Shown here piece by piece: positions 17,684-26,247 of a stretch of DNA of 64,000 nt. Position 1 is the first letter of the stretch. Every line of letters starts with the position of its first letter. The DNA comes from Parahaliea aestuarii. Its GTDB lineage: Bacteria; Pseudomonadota; Gammaproteobacteria; Pseudomonadales; Halieaceae. The notes below the pieces were generated by a model, which saw only the letters and a program-made list of their open reading frames with translations, did not search any database and was not told where the DNA came from. The stretch is taken from positions 868,001 to 932,000 of the forward strand of contig NZ_VRYZ01000001.1 in assembly GCF_008064635.1 (NCBI RefSeq), read 5' to 3'. Both the position numbers and the translations under genes were made by a program.

Positions 17684-17772
17684 TGCTGGCACGACGATCC
17701 GGAACGCCTGCTGGATATCTTTTTTCAGCCATGGAACTGGAGCGGATTTCGGGAAAAGTGCACTCGGTGTGA
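17684..17772 (+). pseudogene. decayed 3' remnant of an NTF2/SnoaL-like gene
   Basis: Two short stretches match the end of the intact gene at 9408-10004. Bases 17687-17722 encode WHDDPERLLDIF (31 of 36 bases identical to the intact copy) and 17728-17754 repeat the bases for AMELER. The two pieces are in different frames and the segment between them is deleted, so no protein is made. It shows that a second copy of the gene, or of a larger block, once stood beside the TetR gene. Confidence 0.7.
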
Positions 17773-17788
17773 GTGCTGGCCAGGTTCA

Positions 17789-19420
17789 TCACGGTCGGCC
17801 AGCGTCTTTCAGAATCAGGTCCGCCGCACGGTACCCCAGTGCCATTGCCGGCGCATTGGTGTTGCCCGAGATCGGTCCCGGCATCACCGAGCAATCCGCG
17901 ACCCGCAGGCCCTCGACTCCCCTGACCCGCAGCTGCGAGTCGCAGACAGCGTCACTGTCTCCGCCCATTCTGCAGGTGCCTGTGGCGTGCAGACCGCACA
18001 TGGCTTTTGCCCGGAACGCTTCCACTATGTCTTCGTCGCTCTGACAGTCCGCTCCGGGCACCATTTCTTTCACGATATGCTGCGCCAGCGAGGGTTGCGC
18101 GGCCAGCTCGCGGATGCGTCGTACCGTGTCTATGGCCTGGCGGCGATCCTCCTCGTGTTCCAGCCAGTTGGGTTCGATTGAAGGAGGGGTGGATGCTTCG
18201 CCGTCTCGAATTGTGATAGAACCCCGGCTCTCCAGTTGTAGCAGCTGCCCGTAAATGGTCAGGCCCGGTTCGGGATCGATAGTCGACAGTGGCACCGGGT
18301 GTTTGTCGTCACTCAGTGCGAAGTTATAGCCTGCCATAAACAGTTGCAGATTGGGCGGGCCATCGTTGGAACCGACGCGGGTGAATGCACCTACCTCGAA
18401 GGGGCCGGTGGTCATCGGGCCCCTGCCCAGCAATTGGTATTGCAGCACGCTCCATAACAAGTGCGGCCAGCGGTAGTGGTGGTTATTGCCGCCGCAGGGG
18501 CGGGTGCGGAACATCATCGAGAAGCCGAGGTGTTCCTGCAGATTGCGTCCGACGTCAGGGCTGTCGCACAGCACATCCACGCCGGCGGCCTGCAGTACGT
18601 CGGCGGGACCAATGCCGGAACGCTGCAGCAGGAGTGGGCTCTCAAGCGCGCCACCGCACACGATAATTTCTCCGGCGCAGTCGAAATCTCGTGTCATCCC
18701 GGCCACTTGTGCAGTAATGCCAACGGCTCGTCCCTGGTCGAAATGGATTTGCTCTGCCAGCGCATGGGTCACGATGTCCAGGTTGTCGCGTGCCTTTGCC
18801 GGAGTGATAAAGGCCGCGGCACCGCCGTCGCGTCTGCCATTGCGGACATTATGGCTGTAGTAGCCGATGCGTGGCCCGTGCAGGTCGTTGAGATCAGCGC
18901 TGCGCGTCAGGCCGAAGCGTTCACCGGCGTTCAGCATGTCCTCCGTTAGCGGATAGCGGTAGTGCCCGCCCGCGGTAATGTGGACTGGCCCGCCACTGCC
19001 GCGGTAGTTTCCCGCGCCAAGCTCGTGGTCTTCAATCGCCTTGAGTGCGCTGTTCATGCTGGTCCAGTTCCAGCCCTCGCAACCGGCCGCCTCCCAGGCC
19101 TCGTAGTCGGCCGGCTGACCGCGCGACCAGATCATGCCGTTGATGGCCGAGGAACCGCCCAGTCCGCGACCCCGGATCCACACCTCGGGCCTGTCTCCGG
19201 CGCTTTCATTGCCCGCGGTGTAGGACCAGATAAGGTGCGGGTCGTTGACGATCCGGGCAATGCCCTTGGGCATGCGGATCAGGAAATGGTCATTATTGCC
19301 GCCGGCTTCCAACAGCAATACGCGGTGCGATGGGTTTTCCGACAGGCGATTGGCAAGGACGGAGCCGCTTGACCCGGCGCCAACCACGATGTAGTCGTAA
19401 CCTGGTGAATGCCCGTTCAT
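17789..19420 (-). CDS. GMC family FAD-dependent oxidoreductase
   Basis: A 543-residue glucose-methanol-choline oxidoreductase. The N-terminal ADP-binding motif is YIVVGAGSSGSVLANRL followed by LLLEAGG; the GMC signature GLGGSSAINGMIWSRG lies near residue 88; the C-terminal part has MCGLHATGTCRMG with the active-site histidine region and SGNTNAPAMALGYRAADLI. It oxidises an alcohol to an aldehyde or ketone, passing electrons to oxygen or to a quinone or cytochrome partner. There is no signal peptide, so it is cytoplasmic. The gene lies downstream of the second TonB receptor but is separated from it by a terminator. Substrate unknown. Confidence 0.92.
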   Translation of the reverse strand: MNGHSPGYDYIVVGAGSSGSVLANRLSENPSHRVLLLEAGGNNDHFLIRMPKGIARIVNDPHLIWSYTAGNESAGDRPEVWIRGRGLGGSSAINGMIWSRGQPADYEAWEAAGCEGWNWTSMNSALKAIEDHELGAGNYRGSGGPVHITAGGHYRYPLTEDMLNAGERFGLTRSADLNDLHGPRIGYYSHNVRNGRRDGGAAAFITPAKARDNLDIVTHALAEQIHFDQGRAVGITAQVAGMTRDFDCAGEIIVCGGALESPLLLQRSGIGPADVLQAAGVDVLCDSPDVGRNLQEHLGFSMMFRTRPCGGNNHHYRWPHLLWSVLQYQLLGRGPMTTGPFEVGAFTRVGSNDGPPNLQLFMAGYNFALSDDKHPVPLSTIDPEPGLTIYGQLLQLESRGSITIRDGEASTPPSIEPNWLEHEEDRRQAIDTVRRIRELAAQPSLAQHIVKEMVPGADCQSDEDIVEAFRAKAMCGLHATGTCRMGGDSDAVCDSQLRVRGVEGLRVADCSVMPGPISGNTNAPAMALGYRAADLILKDAGRP

Positions 19421-19464
19421 GACGTTATTTCCTCCTGTACATCAGGGACGCAACTGGCCGGGAT

Positions 19465-19491
19465 AAAAAAACCCGGCCGCAGAGGGCCGGG
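19465..19491 (-). terminator. intrinsic terminator of the second TonB receptor gene
   Basis: On the minus strand, arms CCCGGCC and GGCCGGG (19472-19491) around a 6-base loop are followed by a run of seven T. It lies about 60 bases after the receptor stop and before the GMC gene. Confidence 0.85.
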
Positions 19492-19550
19492 AAGGTGCCA
19501 CAATTACCGGGACCCGGTATGAGTACCCCGGTCAGGGGGTGGCGAGAGCC

Positions 19551-21797
19551 TCAATAGTCGCCGAAGGTGTAGACCAGCTCCGCGCCATAGGTGCGGGGCG
19601 GGCGGGGGGTTGCAAAGCCGAACAGGGATGACCCGTCTGAATTGGGAGCTACCACGAAGGTGTGGCTGTATTCATCCTCGTCGGTCAGATTGCGACCGAA
19701 TACGCCGACGCGCCAGTTGCCGAACTGGTAGCTCAATGAGGCGTCGAGCACACCGTAGGCATCCACGTGAGTGCCGGGAAAGTCAGTGACAGTACCGGCA
19801 TAGTCATCGCGCCAGTTGTAGGACAACCGACCGGTCAAGGCGCCGTTGCCAACGTCCTGCAGGTAATTCAACGCAGCGGTGTAGGTAAATTCCGGTGCCC
19901 GGCGCATGGGCAGATAGGAGTTGTCGTCCGTCAGTGCGCCGTCACCAAATATGCGGCCGGTGAACTCGTCGTATTCCGCGTCCAGGTAGCCGCCGTTGAA
20001 GTCGACACTGAAGTAGTCATTGATGATGGCCGACAGTTCGAGTTCCAGGCCCTGAATGGTGGCGGAGCCAACATTGAGCACCGCGTCCTGGTTACCCTGT
20101 CCCACCCCCGGTAGCGGGATGTTTACCTCCTGCTGCATGTCGTCGTACTCCATGTAGAAGGCAGTCAGGGCGTAGCGCAGGCGATTCTCGAAGGCGGTGG
20201 ACTTGATCCCGATCTCGAAGTTGCTGACCTGCTCGGGCTCAAAACCTGCCCCTACGATTTCCGGAGAGCTGGCCCGGATACTGAAACCCCCGCTGCGGAA
20301 GCCGGTGGAGTAGGTGGTGTACAGCATCAGATCGTCGGTGGGCTCCCAGCGCAGACCGAGACGATAGATGATGTCGTCATCGGTACGCTCCCCGGTGGTG
20401 GTGGGCAGCTGGACCAGGCCGAATACCGGCAACTCCGTGGTCTTGGTCAGTTTCTTGGTTTCCTCGATCCAGCGCGCGCCGGCGGTAACAATCCATTCGT
20501 CGCTCAGGCGGTAATCACCCTCGAAGAAAACCGAGTCCGAGTCGGATGAGGCCTCGGCGGTTTGTAGCGAGCAGGGCACACCGTCAAAACCACAGGCCTC
20601 GACAGGGACACCAATAAACAGGGAGATATCGGTTTCGTTGACCCAGTCGGTCAGTTCGGACTGCCAGTTGAAATAGCCGGCGGTAAAACTGAGGGCGTCG
20701 CCGGCGTCGTAGTCAAAGCGCAGCTCCAGGCTGTCCTGCTCGTAGCTATTGGGGCGATAGGCGTGGAAGATCTCGGTCGGAGAACCGTCGAAATCGAGGA
20801 AACTTACTTCGTCCATCTCGCGGTGGGCGGCCACCAGTACTGCGCTGAGGTCGCTGTTGATCTCCCAGTTCAGGTCTACCTGGTAGTCCTCGCTGTCCAG
20901 TTCGAAGTCCTGTTCCAGGTCGCCGGCGCCTTTGCGGCGGTCACCCGACAGCGGTTTGTCATCGCTCACGGCGCAGGCGCCGAAGCCCTGGCAAAGTGTC
21001 GCCTGGGGGCCGCTGATGGACAGCATTGGGGCCAGCGTGCCGTCCTGTTCATAGCTGTTGTACTGTACTTCCGCACGGAAGGTATCGGAGATGTCCCACA
21101 GCAGGTGAATGCCGTAGCGGTCCTCGGTGGAATCACCTTCATCCTTGCCGGTGGTGATGTTCTCGAAATACCCGGCTTTTTCTACCTGGGCCAGGTTGAG
21201 CTTGACCGCAGCATTGTCTCCAAGCGGGACGTTCAGTACGCCTTCGAGGCCGTAGGCGTCGTACCGTTCAGCACGCGCCCGGACCTTGCCGGCCCACTGG
21301 CCCGCGATGGGCTTGGTTCGATGGATATTGATCACGCCGCCGACGGCGTTCTTGCCGAACAGGGTTCCCTGGGGGCCGCGCAATACCTCAATGCGCTCGA
21401 CATCGAGCAGACTCATGGCATTGCCGGAGTTCGTACCCAGGGGAACACCATCAAGATGGATCAGCACGGTGGGGTCGAAGGTCTTTTCCACGTCCTGGAA
21501 GCTGATACCGCGAATCGCGATACCGCCGCCATTGGGCGTGCCGGCGGAGATGTCGTCGAAAATCAGGTTGGGTGAATACTGTACGATGCCGGTAGCATCG
21601 CCGAGGAAGGACGCATCGATCGTATCCTTGCTCACCGCGCTGACTGCGACAGGCGAGTCCTGGATGGATTCCTCTTTCTTGCGCGCCGTGACCACGACTT
21701 CTTCGAGGGCCATTTGGGCATAGGCGGGCAGCGGCCCACCCAGGGCTGCGGTGACGGCGCAGGCGATGGGCAGGCGGTTGCGGGAGTTAGTGCGCAT
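19551..21797 (-). CDS. TonB-dependent outer membrane receptor
   Basis: A 748-residue receptor. ATG 21797 is chosen because AGAGGAAC precedes it; an in-frame TTG seven codons earlier lacks such a site. After the signal peptide (ending PAYAQ) come the TonB-box-like start LEEVVVTARKKEESIQDSPV, the plug motif RIEVLRGPQGTLFGKNAVGGVIN and a barrel ending in ELVYTFGDY. It probably imports the pathway substrate or a related compound together with the receptor at 14405. Its promoter (21883-21910) overlaps operator D1, so it is likely repressed until substrate appears. Confidence 0.92.
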   Translation of the reverse strand: MRTNSRNRLPIACAVTAALGGPLPAYAQMALEEVVVTARKKEESIQDSPVAVSAVSKDTIDASFLGDATGIVQYSPNLIFDDISAGTPNGGGIAIRGISFQDVEKTFDPTVLIHLDGVPLGTNSGNAMSLLDVERIEVLRGPQGTLFGKNAVGGVINIHRTKPIAGQWAGKVRARAERYDAYGLEGVLNVPLGDNAAVKLNLAQVEKAGYFENITTGKDEGDSTEDRYGIHLLWDISDTFRAEVQYNSYEQDGTLAPMLSISGPQATLCQGFGACAVSDDKPLSGDRRKGAGDLEQDFELDSEDYQVDLNWEINSDLSAVLVAAHREMDEVSFLDFDGSPTEIFHAYRPNSYEQDSLELRFDYDAGDALSFTAGYFNWQSELTDWVNETDISLFIGVPVEACGFDGVPCSLQTAEASSDSDSVFFEGDYRLSDEWIVTAGARWIEETKKLTKTTELPVFGLVQLPTTTGERTDDDIIYRLGLRWEPTDDLMLYTTYSTGFRSGGFSIRASSPEIVGAGFEPEQVSNFEIGIKSTAFENRLRYALTAFYMEYDDMQQEVNIPLPGVGQGNQDAVLNVGSATIQGLELELSAIINDYFSVDFNGGYLDAEYDEFTGRIFGDGALTDDNSYLPMRRAPEFTYTAALNYLQDVGNGALTGRLSYNWRDDYAGTVTDFPGTHVDAYGVLDASLSYQFGNWRVGVFGRNLTDEDEYSHTFVVAPNSDGSSLFGFATPRPPRTYGAELVYTFGDY

Positions 21798-21882
21798 TGT
21801 GTTGTTCCTCTGACGCAAAGCTCAGGTGGCACCCGGGCTGGTTGATTTATGATTATGCGACTGGCGCAATGCCAGTGACGGA

Positions 21883-21910
21883 AGAATAGCCAAATTACAA
21901 AAACAGTCAA
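21883..21910 (-). promoter_or_regulatory. promoter of the second TonB receptor gene
   Basis: Minus-strand TTGACT (21905-21910), a 16-base spacer and TATTCT (21883-21888). The -35 box is the centre of operator D1, so a bound regulator would occlude it directly. Confidence 0.6.
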
Positions 21911-21921
21911 CACTGTTTTTT
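21899..21921. promoter_or_regulatory. candidate operator D1, shared palindrome
   Basis: Core CAGTCAACACTG flanked by five A and six T: the most symmetrical copy of the family (arms CAGT/ACTG with matching A and T tracts). It covers the -35 box of the TonB receptor promoter. Confidence 0.65.
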
Positions 21922-21940
21922 AACAACTTTTGTATCTTAT

Positions 21941-21963
21941 AAAAACAGTCGAAGCTGTTTGTT
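21941..21963. promoter_or_regulatory. candidate operator D2, shared palindrome
   Basis: Core CAGTCGAAGCTG with five A before and TTTGTT after. Its centre is about 42 bases from that of D1, close to four helical turns, so proteins bound at both would sit on the same face of the DNA. It is nearer to the SDR gene at 22063 and may control it. Confidence 0.6.
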
Positions 21964-22062
21964 ATATCCTGGCGGGTGTGGCACACTCCGCATCCCGAGA
22001 TGGTGAAGCCATCTGGATCCCGATGTTCAATAAATGACATAACTGAATGGGAGTCCTCAACG

Positions 22063-22830
22063 ATGTTATCCGGGTTGCAAGGAAAAACTGTTCTGGTGAC
22101 AGGCGCTGCCGGGGGTATCGGCAGTGCGACCTGCCGGCGCTTTCTGGATGAGGGGGCAAACGTTGTAGCCGCTGATCTCAATACGGAGTCCCTGTCCTTT
22201 GCCGAAAGCGAGAGGGTGCGTCGAGTCGATGTCGACCTGAGGCGGGCCGAAGGCGCTGCGGCCTGTATCGATGCCGCCGTCGAGTCCTTTGGCGCACTGG
22301 ATCTGGCGTTTCTCGGTGCGGGGGTGGAGTGCAGGGCCGCCATGGTGGCGGATTTTTCGGAAGCCGAGTACGAGCGCGTCTTCGACGTGAACGTGCGCGG
22401 TATGTTCCTTTGCTCCCAGGCGATTGTGAAACATCTGCAGGCGAGCGGCCGCTCAGGCGGCATCCTGATGGTCTCCTCCATCGCCGGTCTGACGGGAAAC
22501 GCCACCACTTCAATCTACAACGCCTCCAAGCACGCTGTGGTCGGCATCAGCCGTTGCCTGGCACGGGAGGTCGGTTCGCAGGGTATTCGCGTCAATGTGC
22601 TGTGCCCCGGCATGGTGGATACCCGCATGGCGCACTCCCTGGAGCAGAGCATGGGGGCCGCCAGTGGTCTGGAGGCGACTCAGGTACGGGCTGCGGTGGA
22701 GGCCGGATCCTCGCTCGGACGCTACGCGACTGCAGATGAGGTCGCGTCAATGGGTGCCTGGATTCTGAGTGACGAGGCGCCTTACTGCCACGGTGAAATC
22801 TTTACCATCGGTGGCGGCATGATGGCCTAG
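22063..22830 (+). CDS. SDR family NAD(P)-dependent oxidoreductase
   Basis: A 255-residue SDR. ATG 22063 follows GGGAGT and gives the usual SDR N-terminus (LQGKTVLVTGAAGGIG). The catalytic motif is YNASK with serines in MVSSIAG, and the end is CHGEIFTIGGG. The NNAG block is replaced by LGAGVE, a mild deviation. It is the first gene of a probable operon continuing with the tandem SnoaL-like gene (9-base gap) and a second SDR. It is divergent from the second TonB receptor, with operators D1 and D2 between them. Substrate unknown. Confidence 0.9.
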   Translation: MLSGLQGKTVLVTGAAGGIGSATCRRFLDEGANVVAADLNTESLSFAESERVRRVDVDLRRAEGAAACIDAAVESFGALDLAFLGAGVECRAAMVADFSEAEYERVFDVNVRGMFLCSQAIVKHLQASGRSGGILMVSSIAGLTGNATTSIYNASKHAVVGISRCLAREVGSQGIRVNVLCPGMVDTRMAHSLEQSMGAASGLEATQVRAAVEAGSSLGRYATADEVASMGAWILSDEAPYCHGEIFTIGGGMMA

Positions 22831-22839
22831 GAGGAAGCA

Positions 22840-23913
22840 ATGGCAACGCAGTATGACGGTGAAAACCTGCTCGCCGTCCAGGGTGTGCGGCAGGCACTCG
22901 CCCTGCACAGCCAGGGCGTCGACCGGGCGGATGAAGGGCTGCTGGCCGCCGCCTACCATGACGATGGCGAAGTCGACTACGGCTTCTTCAAGGGCGCGGC
23001 CAGTGAATTTGTCCCCATCCTGAGTAGCGCCCAGCGCCAGGGGCCTGTCACCCTGCATCGCAGCAGTCCCCCCTGGGTACAGATCCTCGGGGAGAGGGCT
23101 CTCTCCGAGACTTACGTGCTGGCCTGTGCTGAAGGCGAAGAAGACGGGCAGGGGGTGCAGCGCTTGATCGGCGGTCGCTACCTCGATCGTCTCAGCCGCC
23201 GCCGTGGGGAGTGGCGGCTCGATCACCGGCGCTACGTCATGGACTGGAACATCAATCGCCCCGGGCAGTCCGCCTGGCCGGGTACCTCCGCCCTGCTAGC
23301 CAACTTCGTACCGAGAGGCGGGCACGCCGAGGCTGATCCCGGCCGCACCCTGCTGGCCCTGGGACTGGCACGGATCAAAACACAGGAGAAAACCATGTCT
23401 GCCGACAATCGCGATGCCCAGCTCGATGAGGCTCTGGCGAAGCTTGCCGTGCACGATCTGTTAATGGCCTACGCCCGCGGGGTGGATCGCGCCGATAGTG
23501 AATTGCTGGGCTCGATCTTCCTCCCGGATTCAACCGTGGTATCGGGCGCCTTCAATGGCTCCGGGCCGGAATTCGCTCGCGAGATCACCCGCTCTGTGAG
23601 CGAAAACCTGGTGCGTTGCTTTCACTCGATCGCCAATGAGTGGGTGAAGGTGGAGGGCGAACACGCGGTGGGCGAGGCCTATGTCATAGCGCACATGACA
23701 GCGGGCGGCACGGACACTGTCACCGGCGGGCGCTACGTCAATGAATTCGAGCGACGCGATGGCAGCTGGAAAATCCGCAGCCACACCTTCGTGGCCGACT
23801 GGAACATGAACTTGCCCACCAGCTTCCAGAGCGACGGCATGTACGCCGCCCTGGACAGCCGCGGCTGTTTCGGCAGGAACGATCCGGTGTACCGTTTCTG
23901 GGAATCTGCGTGA
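22840..23913 (+). CDS. tandem SnoaL-like (NTF2-fold) fusion protein
   Basis: A 357-residue protein made of two homologous SnoaL_4-like halves. Half 1 (about residues 10-150) and half 2 (about 195-335) share the patterns HSQGVDRAD/YARGVDRAD, GGRYLDR/GGRYVNE and VMDWNIN/VADWNMN. The join carries a vestigial gene start: ACAGGAG, a short spacer and an in-frame ATG at 23395. Either two tandem genes lost the intervening stop codon, or half 2 is also made separately. Members act as dehydratases, isomerases or small-ligand binding proteins. It is in an SDR-SnoaL-SDR operon. No recognised catalytic set can be assigned with certainty. Confidence 0.8.
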   Translation: MATQYDGENLLAVQGVRQALALHSQGVDRADEGLLAAAYHDDGEVDYGFFKGAASEFVPILSSAQRQGPVTLHRSSPPWVQILGERALSETYVLACAEGEEDGQGVQRLIGGRYLDRLSRRRGEWRLDHRRYVMDWNINRPGQSAWPGTSALLANFVPRGGHAEADPGRTLLALGLARIKTQEKTMSADNRDAQLDEALAKLAVHDLLMAYARGVDRADSELLGSIFLPDSTVVSGAFNGSGPEFAREITRSVSENLVRCFHSIANEWVKVEGEHAVGEAYVIAHMTAGGTDTVTGGRYVNEFERRDGSWKIRSHTFVADWNMNLPTSFQSDGMYAALDSRGCFGRNDPVYRFWESA

Positions 23914-23962
23914 TGCGCGTGGCAAACCGGGCAATACGACACAGGTCAACAGGAGAGTAAAT

Positions 23963-24727
23963 ATGGCCGGCAGAATGCAGGACAAGGTGGTGGTGATCAT
24001 CGGTGCTTCGGACGAGCGCAGCATGGGTGCGGCGACCGCCCGGCGCTTGCACGCCGAAGGCGCCAAACTGGTGCTGGCGGCGCGCCGGGAGGACCGCGTA
24101 AAGGCGGTGGCCGAGCCCCTGGGCGCGATTGCCATGGCCTGCGATATCAGTGACGAGGCCCAGGTCGAGGCGTTGGCGCAAAGAGCCGTGGACAGCTACG
24201 GCCGCCTGGACGGGGCGATAAACTTCGCCGGGGTGGAAGCGGGTGGCCCGATTGCCGAAATGACCCGGGAAACCCTGCAGCAATGCTGTGATGTACATTT
24301 CATTGGCACGGCCCTGTTTATCAAACACATGGCGGCCCATATGCCAGACGGGGGCTCCATTGTCACCGCCTCATCGCAGACCGCGATCCTCGCGCCGCCG
24401 GGGCTGGCTGCCTATTCGGGCACCAAGAAGGGCGCGGACCAGGTGGTGCGTGTGGCCGCGGTTGAATACGGCCCGCAAAACATTCGCGTCAACTCCCTCT
24501 CGCCGGGCTTTACCCCAAGTGCGATGACCGCCGGCTATATGGAAGTCCCCAGTGTCAAGGCGGCCTTCCTGAAGGAAATGCCCCTGGGGCGATTCCCGAC
24601 CACGGAGGACATGGCCAATACCGCGCTGTGGTTGCTGTCCGACGAAGCCTTTGTGACTGGCCAGGTGATCGACGTGTCCGCCGGGCAGACGCTGCGTCGC
24701 ATACCCACGCCCGACGAGATGGCGTAG
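23963..24727 (+). CDS. SDR family oxidoreductase with an altered cofactor motif
   Basis: A 254-residue SDR-fold protein. The usual TGxxxGxG is changed to GASDERSMGAATAR, which resembles the enoyl-ACP-reductase-like or atypical SDR pattern, while the catalytic YSGTK with serines in TASSQTA is kept. The C-terminal VTGQVIDVSAGQTL is normal. NNAG is replaced by FAGVE. It is expected to be an NAD(P)-dependent reductase or dehydrogenase of the pathway, although the altered glycine loop suggests changed cofactor binding. It follows the tandem SnoaL gene by 49 bases and ends 137 bases before the third medium-chain reductase. Confidence 0.85.
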   Translation: MAGRMQDKVVVIIGASDERSMGAATARRLHAEGAKLVLAARREDRVKAVAEPLGAIAMACDISDEAQVEALAQRAVDSYGRLDGAINFAGVEAGGPIAEMTRETLQQCCDVHFIGTALFIKHMAAHMPDGGSIVTASSQTAILAPPGLAAYSGTKKGADQVVRVAAVEYGPQNIRVNSLSPGFTPSAMTAGYMEVPSVKAAFLKEMPLGRFPTTEDMANTALWLLSDEAFVTGQVIDVSAGQTLRRIPTPDEMA

Positions 24728-24864
24728 GCCGTGCCGGTGACCAGAATGCTAACGCTGATCCGGCGCGCGAGATCGCCGGGGCTGAGGCCACGCTGTTCGG
24801 TCCGTGCAGCCTGCGCAGTTTCACGGTCGAAGAATTTAAATCGGATATGGGGTAACGGTTTATT

Positions 24865-25881
24865 ATGACCAGTAATCAAGCTGTCGTGCTGGCGCGCTTC
24901 CCGCGTGGCGAAATCACGCCGGAAGACTTCGCGATACGGGATATCCCGGTACCAGAGCCTGACCCCGGTCAGTTCGTTACGCGCAACCTGGTGCTGTCGA
25001 TGGATGCGGGGTTCCGGCAGTGGATGAATGAAGGCGCCGGGGACAACTATCTGCCGGGCATGGCGCTGGAAACGCCGGTGCAGAGTATTGTGCTCGGCCG
25101 GGTGGTGGCGAGCGAGCATGCCGACTATCCGGTGGGCACTGTGGTTAACGCGCGCACCGCGTGGGAAGAATACAGCCTGCTGGACGGCTCGGATCTCTGC
25201 TCCCCGCTCACCCTCGACCCGAGGGTACCGGTGGAAGAGTACATGGCCACCCTGGGGCCCACCGGCATGACCGCCTATTTCGGCCTGTTGGAGGTCGGCC
25301 GTCCAGTCGCGGGCGAGGTGCTGGTGGTGAGTGCCGCGGGCGGTGCCGTCGGCACTGTGGTGGGTCAACTGGGGCGGCTGCAGGGCTGCTACTGCATCGG
25401 TCTGACCAGCAGCGAGACCAAGGCGCGCTGGCTGGAAGAGGAGGTGGGCTATCACCGCGCGCTCAGCCGGGAGCGCTACCCGGATCTCCCCGCCGCGCTG
25501 CGGGAGGCTGCTCCCGACGGGCTGGATATTTTCTTCGACAATGTCGGCGGCAGTGTGCTGGACGCGTCGCTTGGCCACCTGCGTGAGCGCGCGCGTCTGG
25601 TCCTCTGTGGCGCAATTGCCCAGTACGAACGCGACCAGCCAGAACCGGTCTACAACGCCTGGGAACTGATCACCAAGCGTGCCACCGCCTCCGGTTTTAT
25701 GTTTTCCGATTACGCCGATCGCTTTGGCGAAGCCATGGGAGCGCTGATGGGCTGGCTGCAAGCGGGCGAGGTGCGCGGCTTCCTGAACACCTATGAAGGC
25801 CTGGGCAGCGTGCCAGAAGCGTTCTGCGACATGATGCACGGCCGTTCGCGCGGCAAGTGCCTGGTGCGGCTGGGCGATTGA
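24865..25881 (+). CDS. NADP-dependent medium-chain oxidoreductase (CurA/PTGR-like), third copy
   Basis: A 338-residue zinc-independent medium-chain reductase related to those at 2073 and 3302. Visible are LSMDAGFRQWM in place of the usual DPxxRGWM, the glycine motif AAGGAVGTVVGQLGR and FFDNVGGSVLDAS. It reduces activated C=C bonds with NADPH. The changed N-terminal pattern suggests a different substrate pocket from the other two. The gene follows the SDR at 23963 on the same strand and converges with the ferredoxin gene, with a small hairpin between them. Confidence 0.87.
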   Translation: MTSNQAVVLARFPRGEITPEDFAIRDIPVPEPDPGQFVTRNLVLSMDAGFRQWMNEGAGDNYLPGMALETPVQSIVLGRVVASEHADYPVGTVVNARTAWEEYSLLDGSDLCSPLTLDPRVPVEEYMATLGPTGMTAYFGLLEVGRPVAGEVLVVSAAGGAVGTVVGQLGRLQGCYCIGLTSSETKARWLEEEVGYHRALSRERYPDLPAALREAAPDGLDIFFDNVGGSVLDASLGHLRERARLVLCGAIAQYERDQPEPVYNAWELITKRATASGFMFSDYADRFGEAMGALMGWLQAGEVRGFLNTYEGLGSVPEAFCDMMHGRSRGKCLVRLGD

Positions 25882-25890
25882 GGAAGTCTT

Positions 25891-25905
25891 GCGCCCGACG
25901 GGCGC
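25891..25905. terminator. short hairpin between convergent genes
   Basis: GCGCCC, GAC, GGGCGC: a perfect 6-bp stem located between the stop codons of the reductase and the ferredoxin. No strong T run follows, so terminator function is tentative. Confidence 0.35.
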
Positions 25906-26226
25906 CTAGAACTGGGCTTCAGGCAGTCTAACCACCAGGCCGTCCAGTTCCTGGGTAATATCAATCTGGCAGCCCAGGCGGCTGTTGTCCCTGGGTTCCA
26001 CGGTAAAGCCAAGCATCTGCTGTTCCAGCTGATTGGCTTCACCCACGGTTTCAACCCAGGCTTCGTCGATGTAGCAGTGGCAGGTGGCGCAGCTGCAGGC
26101 GCCGCCGCACTCGGCCACGATGCCTTCGATGCCGTTGTCGACAGCGGTTTGCATGACAGTGGAGCCGATTTCCGCGTCGACCTCGAAGGTTCTGCCATCG
26201 TGTTCAATGTAGGTGATTTTTACCAT
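25906..26226 (-). CDS. adrenodoxin-type [2Fe-2S] ferredoxin
   Basis: A 106-residue ferredoxin with the exact adrenodoxin spacing C40-x5-C46-x2-C49-x36-C86. Two further cysteines (44 and 51) lie in the cluster loop. Such ferredoxins carry electrons to cytochromes P450 or to Rieske oxygenases. No P450 or ferredoxin reductase gene is seen in the window, so the Rieske oxygenase at 28623, or a P450 elsewhere, is the likely partner. The gene follows the acyltransferase gene by 21 bases on the same strand and is the last of a probable minus-strand operon starting at the Rieske gene. Confidence 0.92.
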   Translation of the reverse strand: MVKITYIEHDGRTFEVDAEIGSTVMQTAVDNGIEGIVAECGGACSCATCHCYIDEAWVETVGEANQLEQQMLGFTVEPRDNSRLGCQIDITQELDGLVVRLPEAQF

Positions 26227-26247
26227 GTGACGTTCGTATCCTGTCGT

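Noticed and set aside
24728-24864. A short frame after the SDR at 23963, ending FTVEEFKSDMG, considered as a gene remnant
   Set aside because: It is under 50 codons in a different frame, has no match that I recognise and no ribosome site; it may be plain intergenic sequence.
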